Shown one piece after another: positions 28,726-38,209 of a DNA stretch of 64,000 bases (position 1 is the first letter of the stretch; every line of letters begins with the position of its first letter). Position numbers and translations under genes: made by a program. Source of the stretch: Alphaproteobacteria bacterium (lineage in GTDB: Bacteria; Pseudomonadota; Alphaproteobacteria; JAAEOK01). The notes beneath the pieces were generated by a model. It ran no database searches and was not told the origin of the DNA. It saw only the letters and a list, made by a program, of their open reading frames with translations. The DNA is taken from contig JAAEOK010000080.1 of the NCBI GenBank assembly GCA_024244705.1, forward strand, positions 27,306 to 91,305, read 5' to 3'.

Positions 28726-29895
28726 ATGTCCAGCACCGAAAGCATCATCGCCCGTTGTCAGGCCCTGTTCGACGATCTCGATTTCACGTCGGCGCGCGAG
28801 TGGAAGGCGGCCGAGGCGGGCCGCAGAGTGGTCGGCTACATGCCGATCTACGTGCCGCGGGAAATCATCCACGCCGGCGGGATGCTGCCGCTCGGCATCG
28901 TCGGCGGCGGCGAGCAGCTCGAGGTCATCCACGGCGACGCCTATTACCAGAGCTATATCTGCCGTATCCCGCGGTCGACCATCGAACTGGGCGTCAGCGG
29001 CCGGCTCGATTTCGTCGACGGCATGCTGTTCCCCAGCATCTGCGACGTCATCCGCAACCTGTCGGGGATGTGGAAGCTGATGTTCCCGGAGATCTATGTC
29101 CGCTACTTCGACGTGCCGCAGAATTATACCGATTCGATCGGCGGCAACTATTACCGCAACGAGCTGCAGGAGCTGCGCGAAGGCCTCGAGGAGATGGCCG
29201 GCATCAAGATCACCGATGAAGCGCTGCGGCGCTCGATCGCGATCTACAACGAGAACCGGCGGCTGGTGCGGCAGGTCTATGAGTACCGGGCCAAGCAGCC
29301 GTGGAAGGCGCCGGCGGCGGAGGTCTACCTGCTGATGCGCGCCGGTCTGGTCCTGCCGGTCGAGGAGCACAGCCAGATGCTCCAGGACTGGCTCGCCGCG
29401 GTCGAGGCCGAGGACCGGCCGATGCGCGACAATTGCCGCGTCGTGCTGACCGGCCTGTTCTGCGAGCAGCCGCCGCTCAACTTGATCAAGTCGATCGAGC
29501 TGTCGGGCTGCTATGTCGTCGACGACGATCTGCAACTGGTGACCCGGTGGCTGACCGCCGACGTGCCTCAGGACGGCGATCCGCTGGAGAATTTGGCGCT
29601 GGCCTTCCTGCACCATTCCGAATCGACCTCGGCCAAGTACGAGCCGGACGAGAAGGAAAAGGGCCAATACCTGGTCCGGACCGTCCAACGCACCGGCGCC
29701 GAGGGCGTCATCTTCGCCTCGCCCAGCTTCTGCGATCCGGCGCTTCTCGACCGGCCGATGCTGCAGCATGTGCTGAAGGCCGCCAACATCCCCTACATCG
29801 CGTTCAAGTACGCCGAGAACTCGGGCCAGATGCAGCCGATCCGCGAGCAGGCTGGCACATTCGCCGATTCGATCAAATTGTGGAGCGAAGCATGA
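28726..29895 (+). CDS. bcrC: Benzoyl-CoA reductase subunit C
   Basis: 389 residues of the HgdB-like (2-hydroxyglutaryl-CoA dehydratase beta) family. BcrB and BcrC form the substrate-binding module that reduces the aromatic ring using ATP-activated electrons. Conserved segments include MLPLGIVGGGEQLEVIHGDA, the cluster-ligand region SYICRIPRST and FPSICDVIRNLSGMW. The order C, B, A, D is that of Thauera. The start at 28726 follows dch directly. Confidence 0.93.
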   Translation: MSSTESIIARCQALFDDLDFTSAREWKAAEAGRRVVGYMPIYVPREIIHAGGMLPLGIVGGGEQLEVIHGDAYYQSYICRIPRSTIELGVSGRLDFVDGMLFPSICDVIRNLSGMWKLMFPEIYVRYFDVPQNYTDSIGGNYYRNELQELREGLEEMAGIKITDEALRRSIAIYNENRRLVRQVYEYRAKQPWKAPAAEVYLLMRAGLVLPVEEHSQMLQDWLAAVEAEDRPMRDNCRVVLTGLFCEQPPLNLIKSIELSGCYVVDDDLQLVTRWLTADVPQDGDPLENLALAFLHHSESTSAKYEPDEKEKGQYLVRTVQRTGAEGVIFASPSFCDPALLDRPMLQHVLKAANIPYIAFKYAENSGQMQPIREQAGTFADSIKLWSEA

Positions 29896-31205
29896 GCACG
29901 AAACCCCAAGCCGCGCAGACCGAGGTCGCCAAAGACGACTCGATGCTGAAACAGAAGACGATGATGGCCGGCCACTACGAGCGCCTGACCAGCGCCAAGG
30001 AGACCGGCGCCAAGACCTGCTCGACCTTCGTTCCGGGCAATTTGAACGAGTTGATCATGTGCTTCGACCTGCTCAACAACCTGCCCGAAGTCAACGCCAT
30101 TCAAGCCGGGCTGCGCAAGAAGAGCGGCCTCTATGTGATGGAATCTGAGAAGCTCGGTCATTCCGAGGACGTCTGCACCTACGTCAAGTCGGACATCGGC
30201 ATGATGGCCAAGGGCAATCTGGCGCCGAACGGCAAGGCGCTGCCCGACCCCGACGTGTTGATGCTGTCCTACACCGGCTGTTTCACCTTCATGAAATGGT
30301 TCGAGCTGCTGCGCGAACAATACAAATGTCCGACGATCATGCTGCACACCCCCTATGAGGGCGACGGCAAGATCACCGCCAACATGCGCGACTACATGGT
30401 CAAGCAGCTCAAGGAAGAGGTGATCCCGACCCTGGAAGAGGTCAGCGGCGTCAAGTTCGACATCGACCGGCTGCGCGAATACCTGAAGAAGTCGGCGCTG
30501 GCCGAGGACGACCTGGTCCACGTGCTGCAGAGCGCCAAGAACAAGCCGTCGCCGATCGATGCCTATTTCGGCGGCATCTATTATATCGGCCCGATCTTCG
30601 GCGCCTTCCGCGGCACCGACGACGCCATCGACTATTACCGCACCCTGCGCGAGGAGGTCGACGCCCGCGTCGCCGCCGGCGCCGGCCCGGTCACGCCGGA
30701 CGGCGACATGGGGCCGGAGAAGTACCGTCTCATCGTCGAAGGCCCGCCCAATTACACCAGCTTCCGCGACTTTTGGAAGATGTTCTATGACGAAGGCGCG
30801 GTCGTCGTCGCCAGCAGCTATACCAAGGTCGGCGGTGTCTATGATCTCGGTTTCCGCCACGATCCGGACAATCCGCTGGAGTCGCTGGCCGACTATTGCC
30901 TCGGCGTCTATACCAACCGCAACCTGCCGCAGCGGGTCGAGATGCTCGCCGATTATGTCGAGGAATACGAAGCCGACGGCCTGCTGATCAACTCGATCAA
31001 GAGCTGCAACAGCTTCTCGGCCGGGCAACTGCTGATCATGCGCGAGGTCGAGCGCCGCACCGGCAAGCCCGCCGCTTTCATCGAAACCGATCTCGTCGAT
31101 CCGCGCTATTTCTCGCCGGCCAACGTCAAGAACCGGCTTGAAAGCTACTTCCAGATGGTCGACCAGAAACGCGCCAGCGCTACGGCGAGCGGGGTGGCGG
31201 CATGA
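29892..31205 (+). CDS. bcrB: Benzoyl-CoA reductase subunit B
   Basis: 437-residue HgdB-family partner of BcrC. Cys-containing segments ([43 protein letters not shown]) provide cluster ligands. It overlaps bcrC by ATGA and bcrA by the same pattern, so the four subunits are translated in series. Longer in-frame starts would run through bcrC and are rejected. Confidence 0.94.
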   Translation: MSTKPQAAQTEVAKDDSMLKQKTMMAGHYERLTSAKETGAKTCSTFVPGNLNELIMCFDLLNNLPEVNAIQAGLRKKSGLYVMESEKLGHSEDVCTYVKSDIGMMAKGNLAPNGKALPDPDVLMLSYTGCFTFMKWFELLREQYKCPTIMLHTPYEGDGKITANMRDYMVKQLKEEVIPTLEEVSGVKFDIDRLREYLKKSALAEDDLVHVLQSAKNKPSPIDAYFGGIYYIGPIFGAFRGTDDAIDYYRTLREEVDARVAAGAGPVTPDGDMGPEKYRLIVEGPPNYTSFRDFWKMFYDEGAVVVASSYTKVGGVYDLGFRHDPDNPLESLADYCLGVYTNRNLPQRVEMLADYVEEYEADGLLINSIKSCNSFSAGQLLIMREVERRTGKPAAFIETDLVDPRYFSPANVKNRLESYFQMVDQKRASATASGVAA

Positions 31206-32542
31206 AGTGCTTCATCGGAATCGACCTCGGGTCGACGACCACCAAGGCGGTGCTGATGGACGGCAACCAGCACATTCTCGGCCGCGGCATCACCAACTCG
31301 CGATCGAACTACGACACCGCCAGCCGGGTCGCCAAGCAGGAAGCGGTTGTCGATACCCGGATGACGCTGTGCCGGCGCGGGCTGGCCGGCGCGGCGGGGT
31401 TGGAGGACGGACTCGACGATTTCCTCGGCGAGCTCGAGCGCAGTTTCCGGCTCGAACAGTTCCTCGACCAGCTCGGTGACCTCGAGGCGACCTGCAAGAC
31501 CCAGATCACCGGCGACCGTTTCGCCGGCGTCGAGAAGGAAGTCGATGCCGCCCTGGTCGCGATCTTCGACGAATTGCGCGACACGGCACCGGCACTGTTC
31601 GCTCCCGGTGCCAAGCGCAAGTCGGATTTCTTCCGCGACATCGCCGGCGCCCATTACCTTCAGGTCGCCGAGAAAGTGGCCAAGGAAGCGGGGCTGCCCT
31701 ACGAACTGCTGCTCAATGTTTATGACAAGTCGATCATCGACGTCGAAAACCGACCTCCGTCCGAGGACCTGACCGGCAAGTTCGTCGATGCCCTGGTACG
31801 CGTTCTCGCCGCAACCAGCGGCGACGGCCGCGATGCCGGCGATATCGAACAGCGGGTCAAGGACGCGTTGGCGATCGAGCTCGAAGAGACCTTTGTCGTC
31901 GGCACCGGCTATGGCCGGGTCACGCTGCCGTTCTCGAAGGAACACATTCGCTCGGAGATCCTGTGCCACGGCCTCGGCGCCCACATGATGTACCCGAAGA
32001 CCCGCACCGTCCTCGATATCGGCGGCCAGGACACCAAGGGCATCCAAGTCGACGCCAGCGGCATCGTCGAAAACTTCCAGATGAACGACCGCTGTGCCGC
32101 CGGCTGCGGTCGCTACCTCGGCTATATCGCCGACGAGATGAACATGGGTCTGCACGAGTTGGGCCCGATGGCGATGAAATCGACGCGCTCGGTGCGCATC
32201 AACTCGACCTGCACCGTCTTTGCCGGTGCCGAGTTACGCGACCGCCTGGCGTTGGGCGAGAATCGCGAGGACATCCTCGCCGGTTTGCACCGGGCGATCA
32301 TCCTGCGGGCGATGTCGATCATCTCGCGCTCGGGCGGAATCACCGACCAGTTCACGTTCACCGGCGGCGTCGCCAAGAACGAGGCCGCGGTCCGTGAACT
32401 CAAGAAGCTGGTCCAGGAAAACTATGGCGACGTGACCATCAATATCGACCCCGATTCGATCTATACCGGTGCGCTCGGCGCGGCGACGTTCGCCCACCGC
32501 GCGGTCGAGGACGGCGCCGCACGGGAAGGAGTTCAGGCATGA
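31202..32542 (+). CDS. bcrA: Benzoyl-CoA reductase subunit A (ATPase/electron activase)
   Basis: 446-residue ASKHA-fold ATPase of the BcrAD/HgdC type. The phosphate-1 motif [12 protein letters not shown] is at residues 6-17 and the shared [4Fe-4S] ligands C298 and C302 lie in [14 protein letters not shown] large helical insertion (about residues 75-215) distinguishes BcrA from BcrD. It uses ATP hydrolysis to push low-potential electrons into BcrBC. Confidence 0.95.
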   Translation: MKCFIGIDLGSTTTKAVLMDGNQHILGRGITNSRSNYDTASRVAKQEAVVDTRMTLCRRGLAGAAGLEDGLDDFLGELERSFRLEQFLDQLGDLEATCKTQITGDRFAGVEKEVDAALVAIFDELRDTAPALFAPGAKRKSDFFRDIAGAHYLQVAEKVAKEAGLPYELLLNVYDKSIIDVENRPPSEDLTGKFVDALVRVLAATSGDGRDAGDIEQRVKDALAIELEETFVVGTGYGRVTLPFSKEHIRSEILCHGLGAHMMYPKTRTVLDIGGQDTKGIQVDASGIVENFQMNDRCAAGCGRYLGYIADEMNMGLHELGPMAMKSTRSVRINSTCTVFAGAELRDRLALGENREDILAGLHRAIILRAMSIISRSGGITDQFTFTGGVAKNEAAVRELKKLVQENYGDVTINIDPDSIYTGALGAATFAHRAVEDGAAREGVQA

Positions 32543-33381
32543 CCATCACCGCGGGAATCGATGTCGGCACCGGTGCCGTCAAGACGGCCCTCTTCGATGT
32601 CGACGGCGACGAAACGAAATGGCTGGCGCGCTGCACCCTGAAGATCCGCCAGCGCGATCCGATGCAACTCGCCGCGCAGTCCTTTGACAGCGTGCTCGCC
32701 GATGCCGGCCTGGACCGCGACGATGTCGCCTATGTCGCCACCACCGGCGAGGGCGAAGCGATCCCCTTCCATACCGGGCACTTCTATTCGATGACGACCC
32801 ACGCCCGCGGCGCCATCTACCTGGTCCCGGAGGCGCGGGCGGCGATGGACGTCGGCGCGCTGCATGGTCGCGCCATCCGAATCGACGAGCGCGGCAAGGT
32901 GCTGGGCTACAAGATGACCAGCCAATGCGCGTCAGGCTCGGGCCAGTTCCTCGAGAACATTGCCCGCTATCTCGGCATCGCCCAGGACGAGATCGGGAGC
33001 CTGTCGATGCAGGCTGACGAGCCGGAGAAGGTCAGCGGCATCTGCGCCGTGCTGGCCGAGACCGACGTCATCAACATGGTCTCGCGCGGCATCTCCTCGC
33101 CCAACATCCTCAAGGGCATCCACCTGTCGATGGCGTTGCGGCTGACCAAGTTGTTGAAGTCGACCGGGGCCGGCAACGAAGTCGTCTGCGTCACCGGCGG
33201 CCTGGCGCTCGACCCCGGTCTGATCGCCGCCCTCGAAGAGGAGATGGCGGAACAGAAGATCGGCTCGACGGTGCGGAGCCACCCGGATTCGATCTATGCC
33301 GGTGCCATCGGCGCGGCGTTGTGGGGCGCGTTCCGGCATGAAAAACTGGCCCGGCTCGGGGCATTGCCCAAGGCATCCTAG
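32539..33381 (+). CDS. bcrD: Benzoyl-CoA reductase subunit D (ATPase/electron activase)
   Basis: 280-residue ASKHA ATPase that pairs with BcrA. It has the phosphate motif [15 protein letters not shown] and one cluster Cys (C130) in [17 protein letters not shown] overlap with bcrA. Two palindromic repeats follow its stop before the ferredoxin gene. Confidence 0.94.
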   Translation: MTITAGIDVGTGAVKTALFDVDGDETKWLARCTLKIRQRDPMQLAAQSFDSVLADAGLDRDDVAYVATTGEGEAIPFHTGHFYSMTTHARGAIYLVPEARAAMDVGALHGRAIRIDERGKVLGYKMTSQCASGSGQFLENIARYLGIAQDEIGSLSMQADEPEKVSGICAVLAETDVINMVSRGISSPNILKGIHLSMALRLTKLLKSTGAGNEVVCVTGGLALDPGLIAALEEEMAEQKIGSTVRSHPDSIYAGAIGAALWGAFRHEKLARLGALPKAS

Positions 33382-33429
33382 GGCGTGATCGGCTCACGTC
33401 GCTACGAAGCGAGCCGTGAATCACGCCCT
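33380..33429. repeat. Palindromic element after bcrD
   Basis: AGGGCGTGAT (33380-33389) and ATCACGCCCT (33420-33429) form perfect 10-base arms, with an inner GGCTC/GAGCC pair. It starts inside the bcrD stop codon. It resembles the short extragenic palindromes scattered in alphaproteobacterial genomes and could attenuate or stabilise the mRNA. Confidence 0.7.
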
Positions 33430-33441
33430 AGAATTAGGAAT

Positions 33442-33493
33442 TAGAGCAAGATTCACCTTTCAGTTCGGATCGGCCTGAAACGATCTTGCTCTA
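33442..33493. repeat. Second palindromic element before the ferredoxin gene
   Basis: TAGAGCAAGAT (33442-33452) and ATCTTGCTCTA (33483-33493) are perfect 11-base arms around a 30-base centre. Similar elements with this arm sequence type are common extragenic repeats in Rhizobiales and Rhodospirillales, as I recall. It ends 24 bp before the ferredoxin start. Confidence 0.7.
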
Positions 33494-33517
33494 GGAGAAA
33501 GCGAAAGGAGACTGGTC

Positions 33518-33763
33518 ATGGCCCTCAAGATCATCGAAACTTGCACCGCCTGCGACGCCTGCGAGCCGGTCTGCCCGAGCGAGGCGATCAAGGCGGCGGA
33601 ACCGATCTATATCATCGACGCCTTCCGCTGCACCGAATGCGTCGGCGCCGAGGACGAGCCGCAATGCGTCCTCGTCTGTCCCGAGGCCTGCATCATCCCC
33701 GATCCCGATTGGGAAGAGACCCCGGAGCAGTTGCAGGAGAAGTACGATCAGATCCACTCTTGA
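33518..33763 (+). CDS. 2[4Fe-4S] ferredoxin of the benzoyl-CoA reductase system
   Basis: 81 residues with two clusters: C9, C12, C15, C19 and C38, C41, C50, C54, the second with the enlarged C-x2-C-x8-C-x3-C spacing known from the ferredoxin that donates electrons to benzoyl-CoA reductase. It is reduced by KorAB and oxidised by BcrABCD. AAAGGAGA lies before the ATG. Confidence 0.93.
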   Translation: MALKIIETCTACDACEPVCPSEAIKAAEPIYIIDAFRCTECVGAEDEPQCVLVCPEACIIPDPDWEETPEQLQEKYDQIHS

Positions 33764-33791
33764 GACGAGTCGGGCGGGAGGAGGCGGTGGA

Positions 33792-33965
33792 ATGGCGAGA
33801 AAATCGGACCAGTGGCAGGATGTTTCCCTGATGACCGAAGACGTCACCTTGGCGCTCCGCCCCTACGGCATCGATCCCGCCGACGGCGAGGCCTGCGCCG
33901 CCGTGCTGCGGACGATCGCGAACGCGCTGTCGACGACTGCGGAGCCGGGCCAAGCGCGCCAGTGA
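33792..33965 (+). CDS. 57-residue protein of unknown function after the ferredoxin
   Basis: An open frame starting MARKSDQWQDV and ending PGQARQ, 28 bp after the ferredoxin gene and behind GGGAGGAGGCGG, a strong ribosome site. A second start is at 33831. There is no signal or membrane segment, and it has one Cys (GEACAAVL). Codon use follows the neighbours. I do not recognise it; position suggests a small accessory of the bcr operon. Confidence 0.5.
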   Translation: MARKSDQWQDVSLMTEDVTLALRPYGIDPADGEACAAVLRTIANALSTTAEPGQARQ

Positions 33966-34175
33966 CCGGTTTCGTCGGCCTGATCACCTGATTCAGGCCT
34001 TTGCCTCACCGATTGGTCCCCCACACCGTATTGATTGAGCAGGTCAAAATCGGGCTATATGAACAGTAAGGTTCTCGATACGCGTTACCTTTGGCAGCGG
34101 CAGAAGGGACAGCGCGAGGCCAAATTACTCTTCGCCGTTTTAGCAATGCGCAGAATCACAAATGGGGGTCGAGCC

Positions 34176-34799
34176 GTGCCAAAATTTGGAAGCGTAATCC
34201 TAACACTTGCTGTTGTGCTGTCGTCGTCCGGGGCGGGCGCGGGCGAAAGAGTGACGGCTGATGTGGTCGGCGATCCTGCGTACGACCGGCCGATCGAAAA
34301 AGTGCAATTCGGCAGTGTTATGCAGGCGTCGATGGAAGGTGACGGCGCGCATCAGATGGCGGACAGTGGCTCGATCACCGCGACCATCCATCTCATAGCC
34401 GCACAGGGTATTGGTCCGGCGATCGGTACGATTACGGTCGCGGATGGGGGTCACGGCGTCATGGTGATGCCCGACCTAGTCGGCCTGTCGCCCGGGCTTC
34501 ACGCATTTCACATCCATCAGAATGGGGACTGCAGGCCCGGCGAGAAGGACGGAAAAATGATCGCGGGCCTCATGGCCGGCGGCCATTACGGCCATGGTTC
34601 ACATGGCGGCGACAGTCACGGTAAACCAAAAGGTGACCTGCCTGAATTGGTCGTTGCGGACGATGGCAGCGCAACGCAGCCGGTCATGAATCCTCACCTG
34701 CATGCGGCGGAGCTGGCCGGACGGTCGATCATGATCCACGGCGCCAGCGAGGCCCAAGGCGGCGGCGCGCGTGTCGCCTGCGGTGTCTTTCCGAAATAG
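34176..34799 (+). CDS. sodC: Cu/Zn superoxide dismutase family protein
   Basis: About 207 residues with a signal peptide (VPKFGSVILTLAVVL to GAGAG) and the SodC core: copper ligands in HAFHIHQNGDC, a His-rich metal loop (GGHYGHGSHGGDSHG, then NPHLHAAEL) and SIMIHGASEAQGGGARVACGVF. It dismutates superoxide in the periplasm. The Asp-containing zinc loop is unusual (GDLPELVV follows instead of the common DLGN). The GTG start behind GGGGG is preferred; an ATG at 34146 is the alternative. Confidence 0.8.
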   Translation: MPKFGSVILTLAVVLSSSGAGAGERVTADVVGDPAYDRPIEKVQFGSVMQASMEGDGAHQMADSGSITATIHLIAAQGIGPAIGTITVADGGHGVMVMPDLVGLSPGLHAFHIHQNGDCRPGEKDGKMIAGLMAGGHYGHGSHGGDSHGKPKGDLPELVVADDGSATQPVMNPHLHAAELAGRSIMIHGASEAQGGGARVACGVFPK

Positions 34800-34809
34800 C
34801 GATAAGGCT

Positions 34810-35460
34810 CTAGTCCCGCCGTGCGGCCTCGAAGTCGTCGGCCGCGACATCGGTGAATGGGTCCGTGCCGAGCCGGTCGGCGAGGTCGGGGGTCAGTGTA
34901 AACGTGTCGTGACCCATGGCGGCGAGCATCTCCAATTGATCGAGCGATCTCAGGCTCGCCACCAGGATACGGGTGCCGCAGCCGCTCGCCGCGCGAATGC
35001 GCACCATGCGCTCGAAGACCGCTTCGGCGTCGTTCCCGGCTTCCGCCAGGCGGCCGAAATAGGCCGCGACGTAAGCCGCGTTCGCGGCGCAGGCGGCAAC
35101 GACCTGCTGTGCCGAGTAGGCCGCGGTGAGCGTGACCCTGACGCCGTCGCACATGAGCCGGGCCGCCGCCGCCAGTCCCGCCTCGGTCATCGGCACCTTG
35201 ACGACCACCCGCTCCCACAAGGCGGCGATGGCGAGACCGCTTCGATAGAGCGCGTCGACCGAGCTTCCGGTCGCTTGTATATGTAGCTCGGTGAGCCCGA
35301 GCGATTTGGCATCCTCGACGAGGGCCGCATAGGTTGCCGCCTCCACCGGTACCCCCGCGCGCTGGAGGATCACCGGGTTGGTCGTCGCGCCGAACAGCCA
35401 CCCCTTGGCGTGGGCGCGCCGCCACCGGTCGGATTCCGCACTGTCGATAAAGAGTCGCAT
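34810..35460 (-). CDS. Transaldolase / fructose-6-phosphate aldolase-like protein
   Basis: 216-residue class I aldolase of the TalC/FSA type. The Schiff-base lysine is K88 in VVVKVPMT, and GATTNPVIL and GVRVTLTAAYS are conserved. It is the last gene of the minus-strand run that begins with the thioesterase at 41.3 kb, although 140 bp separate it from the GNAT gene. The substrate is unknown. Confidence 0.82.
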   Translation of the reverse strand: MRLFIDSAESDRWRRAHAKGWLFGATTNPVILQRAGVPVEAATYAALVEDAKSLGLTELHIQATGSSVDALYRSGLAIAALWERVVVKVPMTEAGLAAAARLMCDGVRVTLTAAYSAQQVVAACAANAAYVAAYFGRLAEAGNDAEAVFERMVRIRAASGCGTRILVASLRSLDQLEMLAAMGHDTFTLTPDLADRLGTDPFTDVAADDFEAARRD

Positions 35461-35601
35461 CGCCCGGGCGCGTCGTTGGTCGACCGTAGTTGTGGCGCAA
35501 AATCTACTCTTTGGCCACCGCCTCCGCGGCCCCGGCGGCTCATGCGAGGCGGTCGATTCGATTTCGGCGAGCGCCGTATCCGATGCGGACCTACACCGCG
35601 G

Positions 35602-36126
35602 TCACGAGACTTCCCGCGACAGCGAGATTCGGGGCGAGGGGACGAAGCCGCAATGACGGAGGAAAGCGAGCAGCCCGCTCGTTTCGCGGCCGTTCCAGTC
35701 GACCTCGGTCATCACCGTGTCGACGCGGAGGGTGGCCAGATTGGCCAGCAACTGCGACAGCAGGGCGGTGCCGACATGGCGATGCGCGTAATCGGGATCG
35801 ACGCCGATGGTGTGAATCACGGCCTCGCGCTGGGTCACGCCAAACTCGCCATAGTCGACATTGGCCATGACGAAGCCGACCGGGTGGTCGTCGATTTCGG
35901 CGACGAGCGACAGGCGGATACCGGATTCGTCGAGGGTCTCGGCGAGCTTTCGAATGTAATAGGGGCGACGGTCGCGGCCGGTGATCTTGTGGTCGATCCG
36001 GACCAGCGCGTCGAGGTCGCCGGGGACCAGGCTGCGCACCGGCACGGTGTCATGAGAGAGTGCCTCGAAATCGTCGCTCGACGAGGCGCTGAAATCGAGC
36101 TCAACGACGTCGGGTTCCTGTTGGGC
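35602..36126 (-). CDS. GNAT-family N-acetyltransferase
   Basis: 174 residues with a GNAT fold: HTIGVDPDYAHRHVGTALL is the acetyl-CoA binding motif A. A 30-residue acidic N-terminal extension precedes the domain. The start at 36126 has GGAGGAAAC upstream. It is a close relative of the next upstream GNAT and of the one at 41.5 kb; all three share the SGF/CGFV C-terminal signature region and probably modify related targets, unknown at present. Confidence 0.82.
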   Translation of the reverse strand, partial: AQQEPDVVELDFSASSSDDFEALSHDTVPVRSLVPGDLDALVRIDHKITGRDRRPYYIRKLAETLDESGIRLSLVAEIDDHPVGFVMANVDYGEFGVTQREAVIHTIGVDPDYAHRHVGTALLSQLLANLATLRVDTVMTEVDWNGRETSGLLAFLRHCGFVPSPRISLSREVS

Positions 36127-36165
36127 CATGGTCTGTTTCCTCCGAGCTGTGTGATTCACGGACGG

Positions 36166-36648
36166 CTACTGCAGAAAGGGCGAGCCGGTATCGCGTTCGA
36201 GGACGAGCCGCGGCGCACGGACGAACCCGCTGGCCTCGCAGAACCGCATGAGATCGTGGTCGCGCCAATCGACCTGGGTTTGCATCTCGCGCACGCCCTT
36301 ATGCTTCATGACCGCGATCAGGCCGTCCATCAGACGGTGGCCGATACCCGCGCCCTGGCGATCGGGATCGACGCCGATGGCATCCAGCACGGCGACGGTC
36401 CCGGTGCCGCCGAACTCCCCTTCGAGAAGGTGCGCGAAGGCAAATCCGGCCAGCGCACCATCCCGGTCGACGCCGACATAGATGAAATCCTTCGGCTTCT
36501 CCAAGGCTGCCGCGAGGCGCTTCGAAAAGAAGGCCTGGCGCCAGCTTCCCGACAATTTGCTGTCGATGGCGACGACCGCCTGAAAATCATCGATGGTCAA
36601 TGGCCGGACCTCGCCCACGCCATCTCCCGCTTCGTCGTTTGCTGTCAT
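36166..36648 (-). CDS. GNAT-family N-acetyltransferase
   Basis: 160 residues. Motif A is DAIGVDPDRQGAGIGHRLMDGL. It lies 44 bp after the membrane subunit of the molybdenum oxidoreductase and 39 bp before the second GNAT, so it is part of the same operon. The enzymes may acetylate CoA-ligase or oxidoreductase lysines, as GNATs next to aromatic-acid CoA ligases do, but no ligase is present here and this is speculation. Confidence 0.82.
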   Translation of the reverse strand: MTANDEAGDGVGEVRPLTIDDFQAVVAIDSKLSGSWRQAFFSKRLAAALEKPKDFIYVGVDRDGALAGFAFAHLLEGEFGGTGTVAVLDAIGVDPDRQGAGIGHRLMDGLIAVMKHKGVREMQTQVDWRDHDLMRFCEASGFVRAPRLVLERDTGSPFLQ

Positions 36649-36692
36649 CCTGTGTCTCCTTCCCTATTAATCGATCGGCCGGTGTTCTCGGC

Positions 36693-37565
36693 CTAGTACC
36701 AGCCCGGCTTGACATGTCCGCCGCCGCTGCCGACGGGTCCGCGAGCCGGCCGGTGCAGGAGCGCGAAGCCCTGGGTGTGGGCGGTCCGTGTGACGATGAC
36801 GAATTTGAGCGCCCAGCCGGACGCGACGGCGCAGACCGCGGCGAGCGCGGCGGCGACCCCCATCGTTGGCGGAGCGAGCCAGCCGAGCGCGAGCAAGGCG
36901 AACGGAAGCATGTGGCCGAGGACCAGGAAGGCCGTCTTCCAGCGTTCGAGCTCATCGAGTGCGCGGACTGGGCAGCCGACGTCGGTCAAGCGTCGATGGT
37001 AGATCGAGCCCGAGGCGATGCGAGCAGCGAGCCAGAGCGCCAGCAGCATGGGTGCCCATTGCGGAAGCGACGCGCCGATCGCGGCGATTAGAACGAACAA
37101 GCCAGTTCCTTCGGTCAATCCGGTGACGATGACGAGCGGCAGCAGGGCGGGCTCGCGCCACGTTGGAATCCCCTTGGCCGCCTGGAGGATGCGCGCCTGG
37201 CAGTAGAGAAAGATCAGGCCGAAGCCGGCGGCGATCACCGTCAGCGTCGGGTCGGCGAACCACACGGCCGTGGCGCCGGCGGCGAACACCGGCAGGGCGG
37301 CGTAGGCCTCCCGCGTCATCCACGACCGGGCCGGTTGGCGGTAGACGTTGAGGAAACGGAACGGGCGGCTGATCTCGAGCCACACCAATCCCAAACCGGC
37401 GGCGATGAGAATCAGGGCCATTGTCGTCGAGAGCCGCGGATCACCGCCGCCAACCGCGCCGATCGCCGCGGCGCACAACAGACCCGCACCGCTGCCACCA
37501 CCGATGAAATTACCGGCGGCGCGCCAATCCCAGGCGGTCTGGAGCCGAGGCCCGACGGCGGTCAT
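36693..37565 (-). CDS. NrfD/DmsC-type membrane anchor subunit (PadD candidate)
   Basis: 290-residue integral membrane protein with about eight hydrophobic segments, of the DmsC/NrfD class that docks a molybdenum enzyme and reduces quinone. It contains EISRPFRFLNVYRQPARSWM, the DmsC-like loop. ATGA overlap with the FeS subunit. It completes a three-subunit complex with the two upstream genes; the sizes fit phenylacetyl-CoA:acceptor oxidoreductase. Confidence 0.75.
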   Translation of the reverse strand: MTAVGPRLQTAWDWRAAGNFIGGGSGAGLLCAAAIGAVGGGDPRLSTTMALILIAAGLGLVWLEISRPFRFLNVYRQPARSWMTREAYAALPVFAAGATAVWFADPTLTVIAAGFGLIFLYCQARILQAAKGIPTWREPALLPLVIVTGLTEGTGLFVLIAAIGASLPQWAPMLLALWLAARIASGSIYHRRLTDVGCPVRALDELERWKTAFLVLGHMLPFALLALGWLAPPTMGVAAALAAVCAVASGWALKFVIVTRTAHTQGFALLHRPARGPVGSGGGHVKPGWY

Positions 37566-38209
37566 TTGCGATCCCACAGGTAGTAGAATCCTGGCTCGGT
37601 GCCGAGTTCCTCGTGCATGCGGAAATGGGCATTCTCCTCCAACACTTGCGAGACGTTGCTGTCGGGGTCGTCGATGTCGCCGAAATGGAGCGCCTTGGCG
37701 ATACACGAATTGACGCAGGCCGGGGTCGCGTCGGGATCGACGCCCGGCGTCAATCCCTGGGCGCATCCGGCGTCGACCTTGTCGGCGCAAAACGTGCATT
37801 TGGTGGAAACGCCGAGGCGCCGCGGATCGTGGCGCTTCTCTTCGTGCGCCATTGCGTCTTCGCCGTAGGCGAAAGCGGTATCGGTGACCTTGAAGCGCGC
37901 GTCATAGGGGCAGGCGACGGCACAATAGGCGCAGCCGATACAGATGTCGTAATCGATGGTGACGATGCCGTCGTCGCGCTGCCGCGTCGCCGTCGACGGG
38001 CACACGTCCATGCACGGCGGATTGGCGCAGTGCTGGCAGCCGGTCGGCACGAAGACGCGATGAACGTCGGGGTATTCGCCGACCTCGATGTCCAGCACCC
38101 GACGCCATTGCACCCCGGGCAGCGTCGCATTGGCGTGCTTGCACGCCGCCGTGCAAGTCTGGCAGCCGACGCAGCGGCGCAGGTCCGCGACCATGACATA
38201 TCGGGTCAA
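37562..38209 (-). CDS. Four-cluster ferredoxin subunit of the molybdenum oxidoreductase (PadC candidate)
   Basis: 215 residues of the DmsB type with four cysteine groups: CVGCQTCTAAC, CQHCANPPCMDVC, CIGCAYCAVAC and CTFCADKVDAGC plus a final CVNSC. It shuttles electrons between the Mo subunit and the membrane anchor. The TTG start forms TTGA with the upstream stop and gives MTRYVMVADL, the form many homologues have; an ATG five codons later is the alternative. Confidence 0.8.
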   Translation of the reverse strand: MTRYVMVADLRRCVGCQTCTAACKHANATLPGVQWRRVLDIEVGEYPDVHRVFVPTGCQHCANPPCMDVCPSTATRQRDDGIVTIDYDICIGCAYCAVACPYDARFKVTDTAFAYGEDAMAHEEKRHDPRRLGVSTKCTFCADKVDAGCAQGLTPGVDPDATPACVNSCIAKALHFGDIDDPDSNVSQVLEENAHFRMHEELGTEPGFYYLWDRK

